This document shows positions 47,215 through 56,144 of a stretch of DNA of 64,000 nucleotides, piece after piece (the first letter of the stretch is position 1; each line of letters begins with the position of its first letter). The stretch is from Galbibacter mesophilus (GTDB taxonomy: Bacteria; Bacteroidota; Bacteroidia; Flavobacteriales; Flavobacteriaceae): positions 744,001-808,000 of the forward strand of contig NZ_JAMQVC010000002.1 of NCBI RefSeq assembly GCF_023721415.1, given 5' to 3'. The position numbers were made by a program, and so were the translations under genes. The notes under the pieces are model-generated. The model was not told where the DNA came from. It worked only from the letters and a program-made list of their open reading frames with translations, and did not search any database.

Positions 47215-47565
47215 TTATTCCGGATGCATAAATTGTTGTTTTACCAACAACTCTTCTTCGCTTTCTACGTGGTCATCATCTGGGACACAGCAATCTACCG
47301 GACAAACAGCCGCACATTGTGGCTCTTCATGAAAACCTTTACACTCCGTACACTTATCAGGTACAATGTAATAGATTTCATCGCTTACGGGCTCCTGTGC
47401 ATCGTCGGCGTTCACTTGTTTTCCATCTGGCAATACAACATCTCCTTCCAGTGAAGTTCCATCGCTGTATCTCCAATCGTCTGCTCCTTCATAAATTGCT
47501 GTGTTTGGGCATTCAGGTTCACAAGCCCCACAGTTTATGCATTCATCTGTAATTATAATAGCCAT
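47215..47565 (-). CDS. 2[4Fe-4S] ferredoxin (Alvin type)
   Basis: A 116-residue ferredoxin. Cluster I ligands are C9, C12, C15 with C19 ([17 protein letters not shown]); cluster II uses [18 protein letters not shown], with eight residues between the second and third Cys, the Allochromatium vinosum-type layout that gives unusually low and unequal potentials. A middle insertion (about 30-70) contains [20 protein letters not shown]. It is a small soluble electron carrier. Divergent from the LuxC-like acyl-CoA reductase, an arrangement that recurs in Flavobacteria as far as I recall. Confidence 0.92.
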   Translation of the reverse strand: MAIIITDECINCGACEPECPNTAIYEGADDWRYSDGTSLEGDVVLPDGKQVNADDAQEPVSDEIYYIVPDKCTECKGFHEEPQCAAVCPVDCCVPDDDHVESEEELLVKQQFMHPE

Positions 47566-47699
47566 AATTTTTCTTTTTCATTAACTTATTTACGAGTGGC
47601 AAAAACTGTAAATTAAGTAAGTGGTCGTTAACGGGCTCTTTTTCTTTCAAACAAAATTAAAATTTCATCAATCTAAAAGTTCGCCTCGGTTCATTTATG

Positions 47700-47707
47700 T
47701 AAATTTG
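47700..47707 (+). promoter_or_regulatory. Putative -7 element of the acyl-CoA reductase gene
   Basis: TAAATTTG, a match to TAnnTTTG, 42 bp before the start codon. The -33 region reads AGTTCG, only a weak match to TTTG. Confidence 0.35.
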
Positions 47708-47749
47708 CCTTGTCAAAAATAAAGACAAACAAATTTTTAACCAAATATA

Positions 47750-48811
47750 ATGAGTGACATTCACAACAGAATTCGTGCTTTTGTTAAACTTGGCGATTTT
47801 TTAAGGCAATTCCCTTCCGAAAAAAGTAAAATTGAAGCTTCAGATGAAATCGATTCTACTTTTATTGATGGTTTCTGGCATCAAATAAAATTGGCAGAAG
47901 AACACAATAGTTGGTTTACAAAAGAAAATGTGCTTTTTTCCATTAAAAATTGGGCAGAAGCATTAACGGAATCCAACCTAAAAAAATGGCTATCGGGATA
48001 CCTTATCGATGAAGTGACTCCTAAAAAAGTAGCCATTATTATGGCGGGGAATATACCCCTGGTAGGGTTTCACGATTTTCTATCCACTTTAATAATTGGG
48101 CATGATGTTTTGGTGAAATTGTCTTCCAACGACAAGCACTTACTCCCTTATTTAGCTAAATATTTGGAAGTTGTAGAGCCTAGTTTTAAAGGAAAAATTA
48201 CCTTCACGGAAGAAAAAATGACAGGTTTTGACGCAGTAATCGCTACTGGAAGCGACAATACGGCCCGTTATTTTGAATATTACTTTGGAAGTAAACCGAA
48301 TATAATTCGTAAAAATCGGAATTCTGTGGCGGTGCTTACCGGAAAAGAATCCAAAGAAGAGCTCGAAGCGCTCGGAAAGGATATTTTCATGTATTACGGA
48401 TTAGGTTGCAGGAGCGTTTCCAAGCTTTTTGTTCCGGAAGGATATAATTTCGATACTTTTTTTGAAGCTATTTACAGCTACGGAGATATTATTCACGAAA
48501 CTAAATACGCTAACAATTACGATTACAACAAGGCTGTTTATTTAATGAGTTTGTTTAAAATATTGGAAAACGGATTTTTAATGTTGAAGGAAGACGAAGG
48601 TTACGCCTCTCCTATCGCTACTGTTTTTTACGAACAATACGATAGCGAAGAAGTCTTAAAAAATAAATTGGCTGAAGATTCCGATAAAATACAATGCGTT
48701 GTCGCCAATAATTTTATGGAAAATGAAGTTGCCTTCGGTAGAACCCAACACCCAAATCTTTGGGATTACGCCGACGGAGTGGATACGATAAAGTTTTTGT
48801 TGGGGGTTTAG
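47750..48811 (+). CDS. LuxC-like acyl-CoA reductase
   Basis: A 353-residue member of the LuxC/acyl-CoA reductase family (aldehyde-dehydrogenase fold), which reduces activated fatty acids to aldehydes with NADPH. Family patches are VAIIMAGNIPLVGFHDFLST (about 92-111), VLVKLSSNDKHLLPYL and the active cysteine in MYYGLGCRSVSKLFVPEG. No other lux genes are present, so bioluminescence is not implied. It is 22 bp before an unrelated small ORF and upstream of serC. Confidence 0.87.
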   Translation: MSDIHNRIRAFVKLGDFLRQFPSEKSKIEASDEIDSTFIDGFWHQIKLAEEHNSWFTKENVLFSIKNWAEALTESNLKKWLSGYLIDEVTPKKVAIIMAGNIPLVGFHDFLSTLIIGHDVLVKLSSNDKHLLPYLAKYLEVVEPSFKGKITFTEEKMTGFDAVIATGSDNTARYFEYYFGSKPNIIRKNRNSVAVLTGKESKEELEALGKDIFMYYGLGCRSVSKLFVPEGYNFDTFFEAIYSYGDIIHETKYANNYDYNKAVYLMSLFKILENGFLMLKEDEGYASPIATVFYEQYDSEEVLKNKLAEDSDKIQCVVANNFMENEVAFGRTQHPNLWDYADGVDTIKFLLGV

Positions 48812-48833
48812 TTGTTTGTAGCTCATTTAAAAC

Positions 48834-49232
48834 ATGAAAAGTGATAATCAGATATTTAGTCTATCTACAGGCTATGGACCATTTATCTCCGAAGGCACAA
48901 CTGCTCTTTTATATTGCTTCCCTGTTACATCGGGGCATATAGATAAGTTATTTGAGTTTGGTATTTCTGAAATAGATTTCGCTATTCTAAAGTCAAACAA
49001 TTATAAGTTTAAGGCACTCTATTATATTTTATTCCATGAAATTCAATCCACTTTTGGTACTGGTCATCCTAGTCCAAGAAAATACACCAATAAAGAGTTC
49101 GAGTATGTAAAAAACAGAGTGCTGCATATATCTAACAGTGAGTTAGAGTTATATATCAAAGAATTTTCAAGAGATAAGAATTTATCAGAAGACTACTTTC
49201 AATTGTTTTCTAAGAATTTATTTTTAGAATGA
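48834..49232 (+). CDS. Hypothetical protein (orphan ORF)
   Basis: A 132-residue soluble protein I do not recognise. No signal peptide or membrane segment; the middle has YYILFHEIQSTFGTGHPSPR (about 66-85), the rest is charged and helical. It uses more AT-rich codons than acyl-CoA reductase and serC on either side, and sits where those two are usually adjacent in Flavobacteria, so it may be an insertion. It may be co-transcribed with the reductase. Confidence 0.55.
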   Translation: MKSDNQIFSLSTGYGPFISEGTTALLYCFPVTSGHIDKLFEFGISEIDFAILKSNNYKFKALYYILFHEIQSTFGTGHPSPRKYTNKEFEYVKNRVLHISNSELELYIKEFSRDKNLSEDYFQLFSKNLFLE

Positions 49233-49590
49233 AAGACAAATAGGCAACTTTTTCTTTCTTGAAAATTGCAGTCCAGCTTTTTTACATTAACTTCTGGTAA
49301 TTATTTTGGAGAGCCTAAACTTTAAAAATTTCATCCCCGAAATCACCCAAACCCTAGTAACTTAATAGGATAATCTCCTGATTTACTAAAAATTATAGTC
49401 CTCTTTTTCGAATTACTTTAATTATCAAGTTGATAACAACTCCCTAAGCTTTTAACAAATAGTGGAACAACTATCTAACAACTCCTTAATTTTTGTTAGC
49501 ATTCCAACAAAATTATTATACTTTTGATAACAGTTTTTCTATCAGAAATTAGCAACTTTGTAACCATTAAAAACACAACTGACTATTTGT
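49233..49590. other. Intergenic region before serC
   Basis: A 358-bp AT-rich gap with no ORF, tRNA or strong hairpin that I can see. It should hold the serC promoter: TACTTTTG at 49519-49526 fits the Bacteroidota -7 element, but the nearest TTG (49493-49495) leaves a 23-base spacer. Confidence 0.35.
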
Positions 49591-50655
49591 ATGAAAAAGC
49601 ATAATTTTAGTGCAGGTCCTTGCATTTTACCACAAGAAGTATTTAAAAAAGCTTCCGAAGCCATTTTAAATTTTAATGGTCTGGATTTATCCCTTATCGA
49701 AATTTCCCATCGTAGCAAAGATTTTATTGCAGTGATGGACCAAGCCCAAGATTTGGCATTAGAGCATCTAGGACTTAAAGACAAAGGATATAAAGCTTTG
49801 TTTCTGCAAGGGGGCGCTAGCACGCAGTTTTTAAACGTTGCTTACAACTTACTTAATAAAAAAGCGGCCTATCTAAATACAGGAACATGGTCTTCCAAGG
49901 CGATTAAAGAAGCTAAATTGTTCGGCGAAGTGGTTGAAGTTGCATCTTCTAAGGATAAAAACTTTAATTACATCCCAAAAGGCTACAATATTCCAACTGA
50001 TATTGATTACTTCCACTGCACTTCAAACAATACCATTTTCGGCACACAAATTAAAGAATTCCCAGAAGTGGATGCTCCTTTAGTGTGCGATATGAGTTCT
50101 GATATATTCTCACGTGTATTGGATTTCTCTAAGTTTGACATCATCTACGCTGGAGCTCAAAAAAATATGGGACCTGCAGGAACCACACTCGTTGTTGTTA
50201 AAGAAGATGTTCTAGGCAAAGTAGACCGCGTTATCCCTTCTATGCTAGATTATAGGGTGCATGCTGAAAAGGATAGTATGTTTAACACACCTCCAGTTTT
50301 TGCTGTGTATGTTTCTATGTTAACCCTTCAATGGTTGAAAGACCTTGGCGGTGTTGCTGAAATTGAAAAAAGAAACAACGAGAAGGCAGCATTGATTTAC
50401 GGAGAAATTGACAGAAATCCGCTATTTACAGGATTTGCAGCTAAAGAAGACAGGTCTCCTATGAACGCTACTTTTAATTTGGTAGATGAAAGTCATAAAG
50501 AAACGTTCGACGCACTAGCGAAAGAAGCTGGCTTAAACGGAATTAATGGACACCGTAGTGTTGGAGGTTATCGCGCTTCTATGTACAACGCTATGCCGTT
50601 GGAAAGTGTACAGGCATTGGTTGACGCCATGCAAGCGCTTGAGAAAAAGGCTTAA
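49591..50655 (+). CDS. serC: Phosphoserine aminotransferase
   Basis: A 354-residue PLP-dependent enzyme that converts 3-phosphohydroxypyruvate to phosphoserine in serine synthesis (and acts in pyridoxine synthesis). Signatures are [46 protein letters not shown] and the PLP lysine in [19 protein letters not shown]; the C-terminus has [20 protein letters not shown]. Followed 113 bp later by serA on the same strand; the pair supplies the first and second steps of serine synthesis in reverse gene order. Confidence 0.97.
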   Translation: MKKHNFSAGPCILPQEVFKKASEAILNFNGLDLSLIEISHRSKDFIAVMDQAQDLALEHLGLKDKGYKALFLQGGASTQFLNVAYNLLNKKAAYLNTGTWSSKAIKEAKLFGEVVEVASSKDKNFNYIPKGYNIPTDIDYFHCTSNNTIFGTQIKEFPEVDAPLVCDMSSDIFSRVLDFSKFDIIYAGAQKNMGPAGTTLVVVKEDVLGKVDRVIPSMLDYRVHAEKDSMFNTPPVFAVYVSMLTLQWLKDLGGVAEIEKRNNEKAALIYGEIDRNPLFTGFAAKEDRSPMNATFNLVDESHKETFDALAKEAGLNGINGHRSVGGYRASMYNAMPLESVQALVDAMQALEKKA

Positions 50656-50768
50656 GTCAATTTTTGATTTACGAAAGAGTAGTTTAAACTAAAATATAAT
50701 TTAACTCATTTCGACACTAAAAGTCGAATGATATACCCCTCACCAGGGATTTAAATATAAAATTTACA

Positions 50769-51719
50769 ATGAAAGTATTAGCTAACGATGGCATCTCTCA
50801 AAGCGGTGTCGACGCTTTAAAAAGCAAAGGTTTTGAAGTAATTACCACAAAAGTTGCACAAGAGCAATTAGAAAATTATATAAACGAAAACAAAGTAGAT
50901 GCACTTTTAGTTCGTAGCGCTACAAAAGTTCGTAAAGAACTAATCGATGCTTGTCCGTCCTTAAAACTTATCGGTCGTGGAGGTGTTGGTATGGATAATA
51001 TCGACGTTGCGTACGCAAAAGAAAAAGGACTTCATGTTATCAATACGCCAGCAGCTTCTTCTGCTTCTGTAGCAGAATTGGTTTTTGCCCATTTGTATGG
51101 CGGTGTTCGTTTTCTTTACGACGCCAATAGAAATATGCCTTTGGAAGGTGAAAGTAAATTCGGTCAACTTAAAAAAGCGTATGCAGGCGGAATTGAATTA
51201 AGAGGGAAAACTCTCGGAATTATCGGTATTGGTAGAATCGGACAAGAAACGGCAAAAATTGCATTGGGAGTAGGAATGAAAGTGGTTGTTTTTGATCCTT
51301 TTATCGATGACGTAACTATTCCTTTGGAATTTTTTGACGGACAAAAAGTTGAATTCAGCATAAAAACCATTTCTAAAGAAGAGGTTTTAAAGCAAGCTGA
51401 TTTCCTTACCCTTCACGTACCAGCTCAAAAAGAATATGTTTTAGGAAAAAAGGAATTCGAAATAATGAAAGACGGCGTTGGTGTAGTAAACGCAGCACGA
51501 GGTGGTGTTATAGATGAAGTAGCATTGATTGAAGCTTTAGATAGTAAAAAGGTTTCTTTTGCAGGAATTGACGTTTTTGAAAACGAACCTACCCCTGCTA
51601 TAAAGGTATTGATGCATCCAAAAATTTCTTTAACCCCGCATATTGGCGCGGCTACCGGAGAGGCGCAAGATCGTATTGGTGTTGAGCTTGCCGACCAGAT
51701 TGGAGAATTGTTAAAATAA
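50769..51719 (+). CDS. serA: D-3-phosphoglycerate dehydrogenase
   Basis: A 316-residue D-2-hydroxyacid dehydrogenase, first enzyme of serine synthesis. It has GRGGVGMDNIDVAYAKEKG, the NAD Rossmann motif LGIIGIGRIGQETAK, LTLHVPAQKEYVLGKKE and the catalytic HIGAATGEA near the end. It is the short form, lacking the C-terminal ACT regulatory domain of the E. coli enzyme, so no serine feedback site is visible. The neighbouring serC supports the assignment over other hydroxyacid dehydrogenases. Confidence 0.93.
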   Translation: MKVLANDGISQSGVDALKSKGFEVITTKVAQEQLENYINENKVDALLVRSATKVRKELIDACPSLKLIGRGGVGMDNIDVAYAKEKGLHVINTPAASSASVAELVFAHLYGGVRFLYDANRNMPLEGESKFGQLKKAYAGGIELRGKTLGIIGIGRIGQETAKIALGVGMKVVVFDPFIDDVTIPLEFFDGQKVEFSIKTISKEEVLKQADFLTLHVPAQKEYVLGKKEFEIMKDGVGVVNAARGGVIDEVALIEALDSKKVSFAGIDVFENEPTPAIKVLMHPKISLTPHIGAATGEAQDRIGVELADQIGELLK

Positions 51720-51744
51720 CATTCTGCTACATAGAAATAAATAT

Positions 51745-51772
51745 AGCCCTTCAGAAATGAAGGGCTTTTTTT
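51745..51772 (+). terminator. Intrinsic terminator of serA
   Basis: AGCCCTTCA, GAAA loop, TGAAGGGCT, then a T run, 25 bp past the serA stop. Confidence 0.85.
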
Positions 51773-51815
51773 GTATCTTGAAGACAATTATCAACAATAA
51801 TAAAATATAAATATC

Positions 51816-52449
51816 ATGTCTGGATTAGCATCATTATTAGACAGCGATCTTGGTCGCCAAATTATAGGTGGAATTAGTAACGAAACAGGAACTTCAGAAG
51901 GAAAGACTTCTGATTTATTGAGTATGGCGCTCCCTCTTTTGACCGGAGCTATGAAAAAAAAACGCATCATCACCGCAAGGCGCCGAAGGACTTATGAATG
52001 CTATTAATAGCAAGCACGATGGTAGTATTTTGGATAATTTAGGAAGCTTTTTTGGTGGAGGCGTTGATCAATCCGCTATTAGCGATGGCGCTGGAATTCT
52101 TGGACACCTTCTCGGTGGGAATCAAGCGAACGTAGAAAACACTTTAAGTAGTAAAACGGGAATAGACGCCGGAACTGTTAGTCAGATCCTGAAAATGGCT
52201 GCGCCGCTCATTTTAGGTTACTTGGGAAAACAGACCAAAGAAAATAACATAAGTGGAAGTAACGATATGAGTAGCCTTTTGGGCAGTATGCTGGGCGGAC
52301 AATCACAACAAAACCAAAACCTTATAACATCTTTAATAGATAGCGATGGCGACGGTAGCGTTTTAGACGACGTAGCAGATATGGTTATTGGCTCAAATAA
52401 AAAGAAAGGCGGACTTGGCGGAATGCTGGGAAGTTTTTTGAATAGTTAG
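51816..52449 (+). pseudogene. DUF937 protein gene with a frameshift at an A9 tract
   Basis: Two overlapping frames together make one DUF937 (YidB-like) protein. The first runs from ATG 51816 through LLDSDLGRQIIGGISNETG and LLSMALPLLTGAMKK; at a run of nine A (51954-51962) the frame is lost and ends 42 bases later at 52007. The frame continues in +1: with eight A it would read MKKNASSPQGAEGLMNAINS and go on to FLNS at 52449, 210 residues in all, with GILGHLLGG, KMAAPLILGYLGKQ and SLIDSDGDGSVLDDVADM. Either sequencing error, mutation, or slippage during transcription. Function of DUF937 is unknown. Confidence 0.8.
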
Positions 52450-52473
52450 TCCTATTATTAAGTTTATTGAAGA

Positions 52474-52567
52474 TAATATTGTCAAGCTGAGTATTAGTGC
52501 TAAATTTAGCTTCACTTTGTATTTTCCATATACGAAATAGCCTTCGACAAGCTCAGGCTGACATATT
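52474..52567. repeat. Dispersed intergenic repeat, family B with inverted ends
   Basis: The left arm TAATATTGTCAAGCTGAG and right arm CTCAGGCTGACATATTA are inverted repeats flanking about 55 bp. The inside (GTGCTAAATTTAGCTTCA) aligns with 8880-8900. The right arm, read on the minus strand, has the GCCTGAGCTTGTCGAAGG signature seen in intergenic repeats of environmental Bacteroidota. Confidence 0.5.
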
Positions 52568-52625
52568 ACCCTAGCTATATTTTTTAAGACGTTTGCTTTT
52601 TGTATCTTTAAAAGAAAGCTTCAAA

Positions 52626-53102
52626 ATGAAATATCTCCTGTCTTTTATATTCGTAGGCATTCTTCTTTGGTCGTGTTCATCTTCCAAAAAAACACCCATG
52701 ACTAATGAAGAGGCGATGGATTTATATATTTCCCAAGCTGAAAAAGAAGCTTTTAATTCCAAAGGTGGAAAAGACACTGTTGAAATAGGAAGCGATAGTA
52801 CGGAATACCAAATCATCATTATCGATCCGGGCTTTTATTCTTGGCTAAATAGTATTGCACAGCCAGAAGGTTACTATTCCCAAGAATATATGGAAAATCG
52901 TAATAATATTTACGTGGTAAATTGGAATCAGCGTGTATTGCAACCAAACCGCTACAATCCAAACTTATACGAAATGCAAATTGATTACAGTCCGCATATT
53001 GATTATGGCTACGAGGTAAACTACAAACTTTACAATTACTTTTTATATTTCCAACGGAAGTACAATCAGCGCTTAGGTCCCTTCTACCCTAGAATTAGAT
53101 AA
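52626..53102 (+). CDS. DUF6146 family lipoprotein
   Basis: A 158-residue lipoprotein; ATG at 52626 gives MKYLLSFIFVGILLWSCSSS with lipobox LWSC (Cys17), preferred over the TTG at 52593. The mature domain matches the DUF6146 pattern: EYQIIIIDPGFYSWLNSIAQ, YSQEYMENRNNIYVVNWNQR and, near the end, YGYEVNYKLYNYFLYFQRKY. This family is confined to Bacteroidota to my knowledge and has no known function. Followed by the DUF2520 gene after 64 bp. Confidence 0.85.
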   Translation: MKYLLSFIFVGILLWSCSSSKKTPMTNEEAMDLYISQAEKEAFNSKGGKDTVEIGSDSTEYQIIIIDPGFYSWLNSIAQPEGYYSQEYMENRNNIYVVNWNQRVLQPNRYNPNLYEMQIDYSPHIDYGYEVNYKLYNYFLYFQRKYNQRLGPFYPRIR

Positions 53103-53166
53103 AAAATCACTAAACTTTTTTAATGACGAATTCATCTAAACCAACTGCATTGTGTAATTTAGCAAC

Positions 53167-53934
53167 ATGATTAAAGTGGTTTTACTTGGCGGCGGTAATG
53201 TAGCGCATCATTTACATGAAGCCTTACGATTATCAAAAGAGGTAGATTTGGTTCAGTGCTTCAGTAGAAATATCAAATCCATTAATGTTTTTCAAAATTT
53301 TACGCCCATCACTAAAAATCTAAATGAGCTTAAAGAGGCTGATGTTTACATTATTGCTGTAAGCGATGATGCTATTTCTGAAGTTTCCGAAGCTATTCCC
53401 TTTTCAGGAAAATTTGTGGTACACACTTCTGGCAACAAGCCCTTGAATGTGCTCAGCAAGAAAAACAAACGAGGAGTTTTTTATCCGCTACAAACCTTTT
53501 CTAAGGGCAAGGAAATGGATTACAGCAAAATTCCCTTCTGTTTAGAGACGGAAGATGAAAGAGATTATAACACCTTGAAAATTATAGCCGAGTCTATTTC
53601 GCAAAAAGTATTTAAAATTGACTCTGAACAGCGTAAAAGCCTTCATTTAGCAGCTGTTTTCGTAAATAATTTTGTGAATCATTTGTATAAAATTGGAGAC
53701 GATATTTGTCAAGAAAGTGGCATTCCTTTCGAAATTCTGCAACCTTTAATTGAAGAAACTTCAGAAAAAGTAAAAGAAATGCAACCTTTAGAGGCGCAAA
53801 CGGGCCCAGCACGGAGAAATGATGTAAAAACGCTGGATGCTCATAAAGCTCAAATGAAAAGTGAAAATCAAATAAAAATATACGAATTACTAACTGACTC
53901 GATACAAGAAACTTATGGAAGAAAAAAGCTATAA
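53167..53934 (+). CDS. Rossmann-like and DUF2520 domain protein
   Basis: A 255-residue protein with an N-terminal Rossmann fold (IKVVLLGGGNVAHHLHEAL, then EADVYIIAVSDDAISEVSE and VVHTSGNKPLN) and a C-terminal helical DUF2520 domain (about 130-250; SLHLAAVFVNNFVNHLY, LQPLIEETSEKV, GPARRNDVKTLDAH). The layout resembles F420-dependent NADP reductases and ketopantoate-like dehydrogenases. An NAD(P)-dependent oxidoreductase is likely; substrate unknown. It overlaps kdsC by 20 bases. Confidence 0.87.
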   Translation: MIKVVLLGGGNVAHHLHEALRLSKEVDLVQCFSRNIKSINVFQNFTPITKNLNELKEADVYIIAVSDDAISEVSEAIPFSGKFVVHTSGNKPLNVLSKKNKRGVFYPLQTFSKGKEMDYSKIPFCLETEDERDYNTLKIIAESISQKVFKIDSEQRKSLHLAAVFVNNFVNHLYKIGDDICQESGIPFEILQPLIEETSEKVKEMQPLEAQTGPARRNDVKTLDAHKAQMKSENQIKIYELLTDSIQETYGRKKL

Positions 53935-54445
53935 AGAATACCTGGAACACATTACAACCTTTGTTTTTGATGTGGACGGCGTTTTAACCGATGGAATCAT
54001 CTCCATTACTTCGGATGGACAATTATTGCGCACGATGAACGTAAAAGATGGCTACGCGCTAAAAACGGCTTTAAATAGTGGTTTTAACATTTGTATTATT
54101 TCTGGCGGTAGTAACGAAGGTGTCCGCGCGCGACTTCGTGGACTGGGAATTACGGATATTCATCTTGGCGTTAGCAATAAAATTGATGTTTTGGATGAAT
54201 ATTTCGATGTATACAATATCAAACCCGAGAACGTGCTGTACATGGGCGATGATATTCCGGATTATCATGTTATGAAAATGGTAGGAATGCCCTGTTGCCC
54301 CAATGATGCCGTAGCGGAAGTAAAAGAAATTTCTAAATACATTTCCCATAAACAAGGAGGAAAAGGCTGTGTTCGAGATGTGATAGAACAGGTTATGAAA
54401 GTACAAGGGAAGTGGAAAGAAAGTTTTGACGCTAAGTATGATTAA
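53915..54445 (+). CDS. kdsC: KDO-8-phosphate phosphatase-like HAD enzyme
   Basis: A 176-residue HAD-superfamily (C0, KdsC-type) phosphatase that makes 3-deoxy-D-manno-octulosonate for LPS inner core. Motif I is FVFDVDGVLTDG (about 12-23), motif II ICIISGGSNEGV, the conserved lysine in GVSNKIDVLDEY, and motif IV YMGDDIPDYHVMK. Length and tetramer-type core match KdsC. It overlaps the DUF2520 gene start-to-stop, which indicates coupled translation and a single operon. Confidence 0.9.
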   Translation: MEEKSYKEYLEHITTFVFDVDGVLTDGIISITSDGQLLRTMNVKDGYALKTALNSGFNICIISGGSNEGVRARLRGLGITDIHLGVSNKIDVLDEYFDVYNIKPENVLYMGDDIPDYHVMKMVGMPCCPNDAVAEVKEISKYISHKQGGKGCVRDVIEQVMKVQGKWKESFDAKYD

Positions 54446-54628
54446 TTATGTTAATAAATAGCTTATTAATAAATAGTTGAATTTTATTACTTAAAGTAAA
54501 ACTTTAGTTTTTTAATTTAGTATAATTATAAAAATAAAAAGTGTTTTATATTTATTTCTGAGGATTGAAGTTATTGTAATTCTTAATCCACAACTCAGAT
54601 AAACAAATTCCATTAACTACCCAACAGT

Positions 54629-55219
54629 ATGCTTAACGAAAAATTAAAAGATTATCACATTATTTTAGCTTCCGGCTCTCCAAGAAGGCAGCAGTTTTTC
54701 AAAGATTTAGGGCTAGATTTCGAAAAACGCTTAAAAAAAGTTGATGAAATATATCCCAAGCGACTTTACAAGTATGAAATTTCTGATTATTTGGCGCAAT
54801 TAAAAGCCCTGCCGCATAAAGACACACTAAAAGATAAGGACATATTAATAACCTCCGACACCATCGTATGGCACAACGAAGAGGCTTTAGGAAAACCAAA
54901 AAGTAAACAAGAGGCTATTGATATGCTAACTTCACTTTCTGGAAAAATGCATGAGGTTGTCACTTCTGTTTGTTTCACCACCAACTCTTTGGAAAAAACA
55001 ATTAACCACATTACGAAAGTGTATTTTAAAGAGCTTACGCAAGATGAAATTGAGTATTATGTAACGAATTTTGAACCGTATGATAAGGCAGGCGCATACG
55101 GCATACAGGAATGGATTGGGCAAATCGGTATAAAAAAAATTGAGGGTTCCTATTTTAATGTGGTAGGAATGCCGGTGTATGAAGTGTATAGAGCTCTGGA
55201 GACGTTGGTGGAACCGTAG
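54629..55219 (+). CDS. maf: Maf-family nucleotide pyrophosphatase
   Basis: A 196-residue Maf/Ham1-fold pyrophosphatase that hydrolyses non-canonical or modified nucleoside triphosphates. Signatures: IILASGSPRRQQFFKDLGLDF, LITSDTIVWHNEEALGKP and EPYDKAGAYGIQEWIGQIGI with GSYFNVVGMPVYEVYRAL at the end. Starts 183 bp after kdsC, on the same strand; that gap is AT-rich without visible features. Followed by a lipoprotein gene 31 bp later. Confidence 0.92.
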   Translation: MLNEKLKDYHIILASGSPRRQQFFKDLGLDFEKRLKKVDEIYPKRLYKYEISDYLAQLKALPHKDTLKDKDILITSDTIVWHNEEALGKPKSKQEAIDMLTSLSGKMHEVVTSVCFTTNSLEKTINHITKVYFKELTQDEIEYYVTNFEPYDKAGAYGIQEWIGQIGIKKIEGSYFNVVGMPVYEVYRALETLVEP

Positions 55220-55250
55220 GTTATTCGTATTTTTAAGAAAGTCTTTTTCT

Positions 55251-56141
55251 ATGATGATTTCAAAAACATTTTCCACGCTCATTGCTATACTAGCTTTATT
55301 TATGTTCAGCTGTTCTTCTCCAGATAAAAAGCCGCGTGAGATTTCTAAAAATTTTAAAAAATATTGGTACGCCGGAGAAGCAGAAATCACTTCCTATAAA
55401 CTTTCACAGGCTCGTTATGGGGAATTAAGAGAAGGGAAAGCGGTGCTAATATATGTCACAGAGCCTTTCTTAACTGATAAACAAGTAAAAGCGAATCAAC
55501 CAAATAAAAACTCTGCTCCTGTATTAAAGCTCAATAGCACAAAAAATTTCAACACGGGTATTTACCCTTACTCCATTATGAATAGCGTGTTTTACCCGCT
55601 GAATTTTAACGACCACGCTTTAAAAATCGTCACCTCTGTTACTGAATGGTGCGGACAAGCGTATATGCAGCTAAACAACCGTTCAGGCTTTGACATTACC
55701 GTACATTCTTATTTTGAAAATGAAGCCGATAAACAACTGAATCTCGACACAAATATTTTGGAAGATGAACTCTGGACACAGTTACGTGTGAACCCTGAAA
55801 ACCTTCCAGCTGGCGAGATTGAAATAATTCCTTCCTTTGAATTTATTCGATTGAACCATAATGAAATAAAGCCATTTAAAGCAACTACAACTTTAATTAA
55901 GAATAATAGGTTTAGTACGTATACGATTGATTATAAAAATCTTCAAAGGACGTTAGAAATCACTTTTCAAAACGAGTTTCCTTACACTATTGAAGGCTGG
56001 AAAGAAACTTATAAAAGTGGGTTTGGCAATGAGGCTAAAACACTTACTTCTTCCGCAGAAAAAATTAAAACAATTAAATCGGCTTATTGGACTAAAAATT
56101 CTTCAACAGATGTATATTTGCGGGACTCTTTAGGTTTATAG
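55251..56141 (+). CDS. Conserved lipoprotein following maf
   Basis: A 296-residue lipoprotein; the ATG at 55251 gives MMISKTFSTLIAILALFMFS followed by the lipid-anchored Cys. The longer frame upstream overlaps maf and is not used. Mature domain: YWYAGEAEITSYKLSQARYG, KLNSTKNFNTGIYPYSIMNS, VTEWCGQAYMQLNNRSGFD and ILEDELWTQLRVNPENLPAG, a soluble alpha/beta domain typical of Bacteroidota. I recall that databases often transfer the name 'septum formation inhibitor Maf' to it from its neighbour. Function unknown. Confidence 0.78.
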   Translation: MMISKTFSTLIAILALFMFSCSSPDKKPREISKNFKKYWYAGEAEITSYKLSQARYGELREGKAVLIYVTEPFLTDKQVKANQPNKNSAPVLKLNSTKNFNTGIYPYSIMNSVFYPLNFNDHALKIVTSVTEWCGQAYMQLNNRSGFDITVHSYFENEADKQLNLDTNILEDELWTQLRVNPENLPAGEIEIIPSFEFIRLNHNEIKPFKATTTLIKNNRFSTYTIDYKNLQRTLEITFQNEFPYTIEGWKETYKSGFGNEAKTLTSSAEKIKTIKSAYWTKNSSTDVYLRDSLGL

Positions 56142-56144
56142 TTT

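Noticed and set aside
47750-48811. Bioluminescence (lux) locus
   Set aside because: Only a LuxC-like reductase is present; there is no luciferase, LuxD or LuxE.
54932-55390. 152-codon ORF on the minus strand over maf and the following lipoprotein
   Set aside because: It overlaps two convincing plus-strand genes and has no recognisable domain.
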